A stretch of 64,000 nucleotides of DNA. Origin: Fratercula arctica. Its lineage: Eukaryota > Chordata > Aves > Charadriiformes > Alcidae. Of this stretch, positions 11,511-24,405 are shown piece after piece (position 1 is the first letter of the stretch; every line of letters begins with the position of its first letter). The position numbers were made by a program, and so were the translations under genes. Location of the stretch: NCBI GenBank assembly GCA_947846985.1, contig CANTUZ010000001.1:171743091-171807090 (forward strand), in the 5' to 3' direction. Below the pieces are notes generated by a model, which worked only from the letters and a program-made list of their open reading frames with translations, had not been told where the DNA came from and searched no databases.

Positions 11511-14500
11511 CTAAGGAAGCTGCCTCTTGCTTTTAGAAACATTCTGCTTTCCTACAGCTTATTTTTGAGGCACATCAGATTTTTTTTCTCCAACTAAAAT
11601 TCTTAAGGAAAGCTAATTAAATTTAACCAAATGTGGAAGTTGGTCACTTCTAGACTGGGGAAATTGTTAACTGACTTGACAAAGAATAATCAAAATACTG
11701 CATTTAATTATGTATGTGTAGGCAAGATTAAAATAAACTTTGTATAAGATGCATTTACTCAAGTAACAAATTTATATATATACACACATACCCCTGTAGG
11801 CATATGTGCATCTATGCCTTACATTTGGGTATGTTGTGCTAAAATTAATATTTTTGTCCATTCATTTTTCATGGTCAAATAATGCTGTCTCACAAATTAT
11901 CTTGATGAAACAGTAATGTTATGCTTTATCTCCATGAGAACATAAAATTTGAATTTTAACTCAAAAAAACTCCACCACAGCAAACATGAAAAAGTAACAT
12001 TTTAATTTGATAGTTTTCTGGCCAGTGGTATTTCTTCTTACCTTCCTGAGATTTTCACATGCATGTGTGTATGTAAATATTTTTTTAAAAATACAAATGA
12101 ATATGTAGATGGAATTGGGAAGAAGAAACATGTCTTCCAGAAGCTGTTTTCTAAAGCCTAGTACTGTTGTAAATTGCATTATCTGATCACTTTTTCTAAT
12201 AGACACTAATAATAATAATATCTGTCTTAATGCAGATTTTATTTAAGGATTGGTGAACTGCCATTAAAATGCAATTTTTGTTCCTCTGTTATTAGGTCTG
12301 TAAGTGCTGCTTAACTGTGATCTGCCTTCAAAGGTACGATCTGTGAGTAAATCCGAGTGATGTGTTTAATGATGTTTGGAGATTTTCCAAGCTAGTTTGA
12401 AATTGCTTGGAAACATCAAGTGAGTTAACATTTGTTGTCTCTCTACTTACTACCTGGCTTTCGTTAGGCTGCCAGCAGTAATAAGGAATGTGAAATTCCA
12501 TGGGATCAGTGTCTGATACAAGTCTTCGTATATGTCCATACCTTTAGATAGCAACATGGGCCAAAATTGCAGCAGTGAAGGCTTCTACCTTTCTTGGTGT
12601 GCCCCAGGGGAGATGGAGACCCTTACATGAAACGGCGCTGTACTGATATTCAAAACTTGAGTTTTAAGGTAGAATCTGAAGGCAGATGAGCGGTCTTTTG
12701 GACTGCTCACTATCCAGAGCAAATTACTTCCGCAATTCTGGACACAGGAGGGACGATGAAATTCTTCTCTGCCTTCAGTACAGACACTGAATAAGCACTT
12801 CTTGTACACAGTTTTGCTTTTTTTAAGCTTGCTTAGTTTTTACTTGTGATGCAAAAGGTAGTGACCCCTGTGGATAGATAGGTGTAACAAAAAGTAATTT
12901 GAAGTCCTTCTAAACAGTTAGAGAAAAGCAGTCTTTTAGGACTACCTTGAGCTCATTGGAGTTTTGTTTTAGGGATGTTACCAAATAAAGGTACCTATAA
13001 CAATGAAGGTAAAGTATATTCTTCTCTCAAAGCCTATGCAATTGTGATTTTTAAGATGTAGTTTCATCAGCCTGAGCAAGAAAGATACCTTATACAACTC
13101 TTGGATAAGTCAGTTGGTACCAGCGGTTATTTTGTGGTTACTATTTGGGCAAGAAACTTTGAATGAGAATGGGGTTCATCATTGTAATGAGCTTCTAGTA
13201 TTGATGTGGGAAGCTTAAGTTCTTTTTGAAGCTTTGCAATGAGATAGAATAATCAATTGTAACAAAAACTTGGTTGATAATTCACAGTAAAGTACTGGTT
13301 TGTTATAGGTGATTTCTTGATGCTATCTATATTGTGGAGGTAATCCAAAATGATGATTAGCGTGTTTTTCTGTTAGTAGACTTTCTTCACAAGTTGAAAC
13401 GAAAGGCAATGGAGTTCAGGTTGTATTTTCAGTGCTAGATCTGGCTTTTCCCTCTTGTGTGCTTAATAGTTTCTGTTATCTTTTGTGTGTTGCTATTGGC
13501 ATTAAGGAAATCTTCTCTCACATACCTGTCTTCATTCCTGGTCATGTTTTTCTAGCTTTATTTTAGCTATCTTGAAAGTTATTGCTGAGTAAGGGCTGTG
13601 AAAGCAAGATCAACAGTGATTGAAACTGCTTAATCCCCATCTATCTGCTGCTTCTGAAATGACATCTAGTGCATTGTTAGTCTACAAATATTATAGAAGA
13701 TCTTGTGCAAAATACAGTTACACTTAAAATTATTTCAATTGTCATAAATCCTTTATGAACTCTTTGTTTTTATACAGCTTTTTTTTTTTCTGAGATTTTA
13801 AGAGGTTAGTGTAGGTCCTTGACCTGAGCTTATAAAATACTGTTATTCAAAGTCAAAAGGAGCTTGTTTTTAACACAACAGCTTTAATCTAGTGCTTTTT
13901 TAAAAAGAGTATGCCTCAGAGAGACAAAATGTACTTTTAAATGGCGATGTTATTTCCTTTCGTTTGTTTTTGAATCCATGTCTGTATATTTCACATGTAA
14001 GCTGAAATTACTTTTTATGGAAACACATAATTTTTTTACTACCAAAAGAACATGTCATATTACTGAACTCTTGATTTGATGCTTAAAATGAAAGAACAGC
14101 ATGCTTTTATTAGAGGACTCAAACTCAGTATATTTTTGTCAAGTGTGTGTGGTTTGTTTTTCCCCTGTTTACGTAAATCCATACAATTATATGGGAGCAT
14201 ATACATTACATAAATTTTGTTAGAGGGATGCCTTTCAGATTGCAGGGATTCAACATTCAGAAGCTGAGAAATAAGACTACCATGATGTAGGTGAAAGGAA
14301 AAAAAAATAATGGTAATCTGTAATTGGACAATTGCATGCTGTTTCTTCCTTTGCTGGATTCAGCCCTTTTCCCTTTGACTCAATATACTTTTCTAATCAC
14401 CTACCACTCTGTGTTTGTTGCCTCGTTAATTTTTTGCATCTTAAGTGTGCTTCTTGCCATTGCTACTGTCTCTGAGCCTTTCATTTGAGTTCAGTCTTAC

Positions 14501-17500
14501 TCCCTCAGTTTTGCCCATCATTTTTCCTTCCACTGTTAAAAGGTCTTAGCTTTTCCACTTCTGTCTTTTGGTTCAGCTCCTGCATCTCTGGTGTTTAAGG
14601 CCAGCTATTTGGGCATCTTGAGGATGGTAGTAAGAAAAATAAAGATGGTCTTCCTAGCTTCTTTAGCATCAGAAAAATGATTGCAACAAGTCCTGCTGTG
14701 TTGCCATAGCACTGGATGAAGTATGCTCATTCATCTTGTGGGAATGTTGCATGTGCAGTGTAGCAATGGAATAGGAACTTCAAATTATTAGTGTATGCTA
14801 AGCACCAATCCAGTTTATGGGAAAAAATTAAATGCAATGACTAGCAAAGATTTCTTGAGTAAATGCAAGCCTTTTTTTTTTTTCCCCAGATCTATGGCTA
14901 GATTTGGAAGGGTTACTTGTGTGGAAAGTGTGTTCTCGATCTCAGCGATCCACTGCCAAATATATGCTCTTCAGTGGAAAGCATGAAAATACTAGTGCTT
15001 CCAAGTGGCTAGAAAAAAGTACTTTTTTTTTTTTTTTTTTCAAATGTTCTTGGAAATGGCTGAGCCATTTTTGCTGACTTTGGTATGTAATGCTATCCCT
15101 TCCAGCTGTGAGAGTATGCATGTGACTAAGGACCCTCAGCAGTGGAAGGCAAGGTCATGAGTTTATGCTGATTTGATTTAGTTGTTTGAACCATGTGCAC
15201 CATGACAATGGTACCTAATCCCTAATTAATTCCTGATATTTGTAAATCCCAGTTTCATCCAGTTTAGTCACAGACTGCTTAGAAGAAACACCTAAGTGTT
15301 GAACTGCACATTTTGTGAGAGAATGTTATATACACTTTTTTCTTTCATATTTCTTTGTATTATGTTAATTGCTATGATACTTCAGTGTTTTATCAGCAGT
15401 ATATGAAACAACATGACTTAGCCCCTGACATACATGCATGTTCTCCCAACAGGGGTGTTTGTGGTATAGTGCTTCAGTTGGGAATCTTATTGTACATGCA
15501 CACATGAAACAGCAGCACAGCGCATATTGCCTTCTATGGAAAATACTGTTTTGAATAGCAAAATAGGGTTAGGGTGGTCTTAATTTCTGTGAATATACAT
15601 TTCCTCATCTTGTATCAGTCCTTAGAAGGTTCTGTTCATCCTGTCTTCTGTCTAAAGGAAGCTGTTTTTTCCAGGGGGAGTTAGTCATGGCTCCAACAAG
15701 CATTTCTTCCTATGGCTGTTGTGGACGCAGCCATGTGCTTCTGTGAAGATTTGGTCTAGGATCATCTTGTATAATTCAGAACATCTTTGGAAAGCAGTGT
15801 TAGGAGCAGCGGCCTTACTGAGAAGCTACCCTGCAAAATTGCCTTATTTTAGTGCATAGGGAGACTCTGCAGCTTTGTCCTCACTGCTTTTGCATTGTGA
15901 AGAGCTGACAGAGGCTTGAGTAACCTAGTTTGTCCTCTGGCAGAGGGGGAAGGAGTTTTCTCATAAATTTGAGAAATGTCACTAAAGAACCAGTAGGGGC
16001 ACAAGCACAGCTTTAAATTACAGGTTAGATTGATTAGCTGCAAATATATACTTTGAATCTGAGACTGAATGGTGACAACTAACTCCCCCAAGTGCCTGGA
16101 TTGGTTGCTTCGTTTGTGTTTTGTTTTGTTTTTTTCTTTTTCTTTTTTTTCCATGCTGACTAGCAAGTTTAGCTTCATCTAGTTCTTAGTCTGCAGACTG
16201 AATTTGCCTCAGCACTGGGCCATCTTGGTTGTCAGTAGTCACCCTGAATGTACTGATAGTATGGAGCTGTCATTTCGCTATACTTTGGCATATAACGTCA
16301 TGTGATCTGATGAGTTAATCTCAAACTGCTAGCAGGTACTGGAAATGCCGGAGGGAGAATTGATTTAGATTGAGTTGTGTAGGGACTCTGATGAAGTACA
16401 GCTTCTCATTGCTGCTTACTGGGTATGAGCCCTTAATATGAGTTCAGGAGAAATCCTAAACTTCTGCCACCTATCTTAGTGGAACGAAGTGTTTTACAGT
16501 TGACAGTGCAGAAAGGTGAGAAATTAAATTTGCCTTCTGTAGGTAAATTACCCATCAGTGCCATGAGGTGACAGTAGTTCAGTACCAAACTCAAAGCTGA
16601 CGTGTCTAAAAGCTGCTAACTGCTGTGCAAGCTTGTAATCAGCTTTCCTTCACCTCTTCATGAGCTTCCTCAAAAAATGGGGCTCAGCCTCTTGTGACAG
16701 CGTGGTGAGAACTGATGTATACGGGGAAACTTTCTTCAGTGTGTTTTTGACAAAGGGAACTAATATATTTTTAATACTCTAACTGTTATTTTGGTCAAAC
16801 ATCATACGTTTTGTGTCTGGTGGAAGTATCAGTCTTTATGCGGATTTTCCTGGTAGTTACGTGGATGATCAAGATTCTAATAAGCAAATCAGCCCTTGCA
16901 TGTGTGTTGTCTTTTCAGGGGAGGAGGGGTGATATGACAGTGTTTCACAAACCTTGGTGCCTTGTTGTCTTATCTACTACTTAAGACTGATAAAACAGCT
17001 CACTTTTGGATGGTTTCTTGGGGATAGGGTTTGGAATTTCTCTGAAGTGTGCTACCTTTATTATCAGTTGAATTTTAGCACAAAATTTTTGAGTTTGTCG
17101 TTTCGTTACAGCTTGTTTTCTGGTGGTAATAGGCCTTTTGTAACCTACATCCTTATTTTTCTTTATTACTAGGTAAAAACCAATGAGAACTGTTACTTTG
17201 GGAAGGAAAGAAACATGAAGGCTGGTAGATCAGGGAGCCATCTGTATGGCTGGGATTCTGAGGTGAAGGGATGCTTATCCCGTGCATGAGTTTACCAGCA
17301 CAGAGAGAGGTGGGATGTTCCCTAACAGATACATGTTGGTGATACTAACTTTGTTACTATTTTCAGTCTCTCATATGGCTAAATCTGTTGGGTTTTGAGT
17401 TTCTTTTGGCTTTAATAGTAACTGTTATTTAAGAGCATTAAATTGGCATGATGCTGTTCTTAGAAGTATTAACAGCAAAATACAAGTTTTGTGATATAAA

Positions 17501-20500
17501 TATGTTGCCCATTTTTTTCAAGTTCGTAGGCTATCTGGTTTAGTTCTGTCTTATACTGAAGCTTTTTGGATAGTGACTTATTCTAAGTAGAACTAGAACA
17601 CAGTCATTCACCCTTATGCATATGAGTAATATAAGATGATGAATAAAGTATTCTTTGGTTATTGTTAGCTATTGTGGAATAGTAAAGAAACTTGTGGATC
17701 AGCAAGGTTTGTCAAGGCATTGGATACATAAAGCAATACTGCTGACATTTTGTGGCTACCTTCTTTTACTGTCCAGTAAACTGAAGTGCTTTAAATGCTA
17801 GACGGTAGAGTTCAGTCTCATTTGTATGTAACATTCTGTAAAAGACATGGTGTGCCCCCATAGTTTTTAGAATATGTGAGGTCTTATAAAATGACATCTT
17901 TCTTACAGCCCTGATATGTTCTGCCTATGTCTTACAGGTGCTTTTTTTGTTAAGCTTAACTGAGGAACGCTGCCTACTCCCTTGACTTAACATGAGGAGG
18001 TCTGTATGGCAAGTTTTGAGCCAGTTTATGATTATAAGCTTTATACAGGAAGGACACACCTCGTGTGCGTCCACTGTAAGGTTCTAAATCTTCCTTGAAG
18101 CTCATGGTTCTTCAGATGGTCAGACAGGTTACTAGATGATCACTGCATCTGAGCCACTGCAGTAGTTCCTCAAGCTGTACTTGCGCATTTCCATTGAGTT
18201 CTGCATGCCTTCCTTGCTTAGGAGACAGTTTTATGATGTTGTCCTGCATACTTCTGTGAATGCTGACTGGACATGAGCATTGAGTGTCCACAGATGCTAT
18301 TCAGTTTGTTATTGTTGAGGTGGCCACAAAAATAAAAGCATTGAATCTAGCAGGGACGTAGCTGTAACATTGCAGATGCTGTGGCAAGGATGCTTGTCAG
18401 TGTCTTGCTGCTAGACTGTGGAAAAAGAAATCCTGAGGAGGGCGTTCACTGTGGTGTTTGGGGTTGGTTTTGTTTTTTTTTCTTCTTTTGTGTAGAGAAG
18501 GGGAAAGTCAGCAGAAGGCAGTGTGCTGTTTAGGATGGTATAATTCTAGCCATTTGGCATTGAGGGTTTTCTCCGGAGACTTTACTTTGTGTTTTCATGG
18601 ACTTGGCAGGTAATCTGGGTACTGCTATGTCCTTGAAGGGAGGCAGTTTGACAACAAAGTCTTAGCTGTTTTAGCACCTTGCCACTGCCAAAAGGAGCAA
18701 TCCCATTTTATGTCCTCCCTCCCCCGTTCTGTCACTTGCAATTTCTTTGGCACATGTGTGGCTCTTAGCTGAGTCTCATCACCATCACTAGTGGTGAGAA
18801 ACAGATCTGCTTCTTTTGGTGGCAGCAAGCTATTAGATTAGCTTTCTTGGGTAATTGCATCCTTAGAGGGTCTGGAAAGAGTCTTTAAATCAGCGGTGTC
18901 TCCTCTCCTGAATAGCCCTGATTCTTTCCAAGACACTGGATCTACATGAATAGGCTTAAACCACCTATAGAAAAAAGTTTCCCATTCTTCTCCCCAAAGC
19001 AAAGCACTAGTCTCTTTCTTTCTCTTCACCTTTGTTGGTTCTATGGCATTCCATCTGGGAATGCAGACAAGGTGCAATTTGAGCACACAAAGAGTAAAGA
19101 TCCTCTTTAAAAGCCCTCTTTTTAGTGTGCCTGTTGGTTCTATTCTCACTAATGTTCTGGGCCATGAGATTTTACTACAAAAAGAAGCAAATCCAGGATA
19201 AGTGCTTCCAGATCCTCAGTTTAGCCCTCATTTATTGGAGGGCAAACAACATTACTGAACTGTCACTTGAAACAAGTCTACCTTCCAGGCTCTTCAGACA
19301 AATACCCAGGAGTGTCTTTTGGTGATGTTTTTTTTTTTTTCTTTTATTGACATGTGTTGCATTACACTTAATGGTACAAGTAGGTAAAAAGCTTTTCAAA
19401 TGTTAGCTGCCATTGGAAATACTAGGTGTTTCCTCAGCCCGCCTCCAAGAGGGCATAAGAATTCGGGCAAAAGTTTTCAAAATTTTCATCAGCAGCTAGG
19501 CATTTGCCCACTAATGGTCCAGAAGTTATGGTGAGCCCATATGGGGAACTCCAGAGGACACTCTGTTCTGTCACTAATTACTTAAAAAATCTCTGGTTTT
19601 GTAAATGTGGCTAATTATTAAGATCTGTTTTCCTTAAAAACATGTTTGCTGAGGGAGAGTCTTAAACCTCCTTCTGAGGTTTCCTAAAAACCATCAAAAT
19701 GCATAGGGCAAAATAGAGTCCTACTTATTGCTGCCCAAGATTTTGATGGGAATAAAGAGTCGTGGTGTTGTATTAAGCAAACTCTGTACGCTGAATGTAT
19801 GGCTGACTGTTGTTTCATATTTGAAACTGAATGTTTCTTGAGTAAAGTAGTAAAGCAATCAAAACACAACTAAGAGTGCCACAAATCCTTTTTGAAAGAA
19901 AAGAAAATATTTTTTTAAAGAAACGGAGCAGTCAAAATAAGTCACTGCTATTAAGTATTGATGCAACATGTATCTAAGAAATTGAAAGGTTACAAATGTT
20001 TCCTACATTAAATCTGCTAAGGGAACAAAAATAAGCCAGTCTTGGACAGCATTTTGCCCTTGCTTCTGGGAGATCTTGTTGCATGTGTTCTTAATTTTAT
20101 GCCCCTTTCCAATTGAACAAGTCTACATCTGTGTAGATAGATCTCTGGACCATTCCTGTGTTGGAGGAAAAGTGTATTTAGCTGTTGCATTTTATTTACA
20201 GGGAATGCTTGTAAAGGCTTTGTCTTGTAGTTAGTCAAAAAGGAGGCACATGCTAATTTCATGTGTCACTTATAATTAGGCTACTATAAACTTTCATCCA
20301 GTGATTTTTCTATGCCTGTTTAATGTAATAGATTTTAGTTCAGTATGAAATTGAGTTGCATGACTTTGAACAGACCAAGTCTTTTGTTTCTGCATGCGCA
20401 CTGAATTACTGTTGAAATACATCTTTACTTTTTGGTTACGAATTGTATGAAATAGTTTGTGTTAATATAAATAACACTTATATTTTTTGATACAGGAAAC

Positions 20501-21293
20501 TGTTTAGTGGGTAACTGGCACTTATATTGGTCTACTTTATGGAGTTGTTTAAGTACATCATGAAGCTACGTTCCTCAGATGGACAGTGTCAGATCTAATT
20601 TTACATTCTACAGTTAACTCTGTTTGAGCACTTTTGTTGGCAGATGTCTTTGGCATCTGCCTTCCACGAAGACAAGAACAGGAGTTTCCTTTGAAGAATA
20701 GCCTAGAAACTTAGATGTTTAACTACTTTAAAAATAATGGGTAAATGAGGTGGTGGTGTGTACCTGTGGTAATATCCTTGTTCACTGTTTTCGGTTTAAT
20801 ATACTAGAGTATTCTTGCCTTTATCTCAAATATGAAATAAAATAAGGTCTTTCTCTTACAAAGTAATTACATTGAAAATTTACAGGCACCAGAAAAGTAC
20901 CATCTTGGCTGTAATGCTATGCTGTCTTTAGGCATTCTTAGAAAATATTTTATCTGTAGAGTTGGGGGGGGTTGATTTTGGTTTTTGTCAGTGCCAACAT
21001 AGCGTAGTGCTTGTTGCTGTCTTGTCAAGTGCCTTGCATGTGTGGGTCTGGGGTATTATCTAATATTTCACATCAACAACTGAACGATTGTAACTAAAAC
21101 GTGTTGGTCATGAGTCATTGGAATCTGGTAGAAATAGTCTTTGGATATTGGCATTCTTCAAATACATATTAGCCTGATCGGACACGATTAGACATGGATA
21201 TGGACATAATATGATCTTCATGTGAACTCATACAATTTGGTAACTGGGAGAATGACAAAAAAAATTATCTCACTTCTTTGACTGCCCTCCCCT

Positions 21294-21314
21294 CCCCCCC
21301 CCCCCCCCCCCCCC
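21294..21314. repeat. C21 homopolymer
   Basis: Twenty-one C residues, preceded by CCCTCCCCT, in intron 1. The strand can form i-motif/G-quadruplex structures and the count is prone to sequencing error. Confidence 0.9.
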
Positions 21315-24300
21315 AAGCCAAGACTACAGATTTCTTGCATGGCATGCAGCTGGAATGAAAAAGTCTGAGAAATACTTCAAAATCTCCTTAAACTTTAAAA
21401 GAACCTCAAGGAGTATATTGCACTTGAGGACAAATAAGAGTTCTGTTTTCTGTGCCGTCTGCTTCTCCTAAACCACTATGTTCTCTTTTCCTAACTCTGT
21501 TTTAATTTTATAAATTTAATGGCAGTCTTTAGTGGTAACTCCTTTTCCGCTATTCCAATGCTTGTGATGCCCATTTTAAAGTAGTGGAGAAAATAGTCTT
21601 TGCAAAGTTAATTTGTTTAATATTATGTAAATTTTGATGATGTCTTTTACTTATATTTATATTTCGGTAGTATTAAATTCCCCTGCTGTGTTGTGTGAAA
21701 TGCATGGTGTCAAACTGGCAAAAAGGTGTGCTCTGCAAAGTGATCTGTGAAATGCATTAGCGGTACTCATATCTGTTTAAATAATAGGCTTGTGAGAAGA
21801 ACGATGTAACACCGCATAAATGTTTTCAATTGCTGCACATCTTGGATTTACTGATATTCTGTCAAAGTTTTAGGTTCTCTGTTCTTCTAATTATTGTAAC
21901 TATACAAGAATTTCTGGGATGTCTTTGTGTCTAGAAAGAGTACAATGGAGAAAAGGTGGTTTTTTTCCTGGGGAAAAACAAATCTAAAGAGCTTCTATTG
22001 TTGTATTTCTGCAATTTGTCTTAGTGAACTCAAGACCTGTGCTACAATAAGCATGAACTCTACAGCTACGGCTAAAGTTACAATTTGGTATCTAGATTGT
22101 GTCTATTTAAAACCTCTTCTGTGGATGGATGCAGAGTGCAGAATTCATGATCTTGTCTTTAAATGGTCTTGGCTGTGATGTGTACTGAGACTTTTAAGGC
22201 TGAGAGAGGTATGAGCACAGCTTACAGATTGTTCTGCTTCCATAAAGCATTGCTGAGGTTTTGTTACGGTGTAGAACATAAGGAATGTTCTTTATGTTTT
22301 GTATATAAAAGCATGTATACCACACACCACCACATGATCTAAACTTTTTGGAACCAAAGCCACTTAAAAGTCCTCTTTCAGAGTGAAAACAACAGACCTC
22401 AATCTCATATTTTAAGTTCAAATGTGGTTTTGGTGGTCTTACCTGCCCTAATTAAATGCAGATTTTGTTTATTTAAGGCATTAAATTTTAAAGTAGCAGT
22501 TTGGCTTTTGGGTTTCATCTTGCCTAGTCTGCAAAGGATGATAGGCGATGGTATGGTTCTGCTAACAGAACTTGCATACAACCTATGGCAGTCACTGCAA
22601 CACAGTCTGTGTTAATATTAGTGCTAGTAACTGCTCTACAGTTGACGGCATTTATCCTAGTGGTATCTTTTTAAGTCTTTTTTTGTATCAAAATAGGATA
22701 GCAATGTAGGGGGGGAAATCCCCTTATAGCTAGGTTTTTGTTTCCTTCTCGCTTCCCTTTCTCCCACCTTCCATTAACTTGATTCACATGTTCCTTTGGG
22801 GGGATTGAAAAGTAGTTTCTAATGGGAACATTGTAGCCATTTAGAATTCTAATTACAGATTGCTACTTAGTTTCACAGTTTTGACCATTTCTTTAATGAA
22901 CTGTGTGTGTTTGAGACTGGCAGATCACAGTCCTGCCTACCTGGATTGCCTAAGAAAGCAAGAAGTGTGTTATGTGGTGGGTATTTGTGGGAGCGTTTCT
23001 TTTCTCAGTAAAAAGAAATCATCATTAAAACGCTTCCTGCTGCCAAGATCAAGCAATAAAGACTTGATCAGAAGAAAAGTTTTGGGAGGCAAATTCTGTG
23101 TCTCCCCCTCCTGGATATCCAGGTGATAAAGGGAAACCAGTGTAGTTCCTAAGAGAAATAGGAAGAAGTTTAGTTGAGGAGTGCGATTGTGGCGTTCTGA
23201 GCTCTGTCCTGCGACTTTTTCTAGCAGAGATGTTGAAGAGTAAGGGATTTGCTTCAAATTTGAATGCTTAAGTAGCAGATCTTGGTAATTTCTGATTTCT
23301 TCAATCTCTCATGAAATTTTAATTTGTCCTTTTAAATAATAATTTAATTATAATTTTATTAATAATAGTAATTTTCAATATTTGTAATAATTTTAAAAGC
23401 TTTCTATAGTTCTGAAGAAAAACTGCTGGTTTCTCTAGGGCTGTTGGGTTGGAACTTTATGTGCTTATACTGTCTCTGCTGCAACTACAGGAGTTTGAAA
23501 TGCAGGAGATTCAGTCCTTGGTGTAGATACTTTTTTTTTTTTAATGTGTTTTGTTCTGCATGTAGTAGGCCTCCAAAGAGCATACGCTTGCTGTTTCTCA
23601 TGCAAGATCAAATTTGTTCAGCCTATATGATGTGGATCACAGGGATATTCTCTGTCCATGTTATTCTTACTTATACTGCCCCTTTGGAGAACAGCTAAAA
23701 GGTGCATCCTCTCCATTCATGATGCTCCACGGCTTCTGTGCTTATGACCTGTCCCTTGTTTGATGATACAACTTTCCCTGTGTTTTTTTTTTTTCTGAGG
23801 GCAAATAATTCTGATTGTACGACAAAAGCAGGAAGCAAGCAAGGGTTAGCTGCTTTCGTCTTTCTCACTTGCCGTTACTATGGTGATGCTAGGTGTGGAA
23901 AGCAACTGACTCTTACGGTGTTTGTGTGTTTAATACTTTTGCTTCAATCATTTGTGAAGGGCGATTTGCATATGTTAGTTACTGCAGTATTACGTAGGGT
24001 GGTTTGCATAGAAACTTAGCAATACATTTAACTTTTAAAAATAAAAGCACTATCAGTGGTCTTAAAACACTGCAAAAACTTTGTGTTTGTTGAACAAAAA
24101 CAATTTTCAAGTTGGCAGTATCAGTTGCGAGACAGCATTAATGATGCTCATAAATTGCAAACAGATTGTGAATGATCTGTATCTCACTCTTAATGTCATA
24201 TGTTTCTACTCTACAAAGGTGTAATGAAATGGAGCGAACTGGAGTATGCTCATTAAATCCATAGTAGCCATTTTTATTTTCAAGTTGCAGACTAAATGAA

Positions 24301-24326
24301 CTGTGTAAACTTTCTGTGTTTTCCAG

Positions 24327-24405
24327 GCTACGTTTTGTAAGAAGATGAAGCACAGAAAGCAATGTATTCAAGATACTGAGGATCAGAAGCATGAAGGCAT
24401 GGAAG
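24327..24405 (+). CDS. SCAF11: SCAF11 exon 2: 18 nt of 5' UTR plus start codon, residues 1-20
   Basis: Acceptor TTTTCCAG|GCTACG and donor GGAAG|GTAAAG. The ATG is at 24345-24347, and the peptide [20 protein letters not shown] runs into the Gly codon completed by exon 3. It aligns without gaps to the first 20 residues of human SCAF11 as I remember it, which decides the start. The exon is too short to appear as an open frame of its own. Confidence 0.88.

Larger units (their letters stand above)
7993..24326 (+). other. SCAF11: Intron 1 of SCAF11 (about 16.3 kb)
   Basis: Apart from the remaining CpG island to about 8690, this is AT-rich and non-coding. It holds homopolymers: A41 at 11466-11506, T18 at 15023-15040 and C21 at 21294-21314. 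A very AT-rich stretch lies at 23330-23400. I recognise no exons, RNA genes or clear transposons. The 5' boundary depends on the exon 1 donor; the acceptor at 24325-24326 has a good pyrimidine tract. Confidence 0.6.
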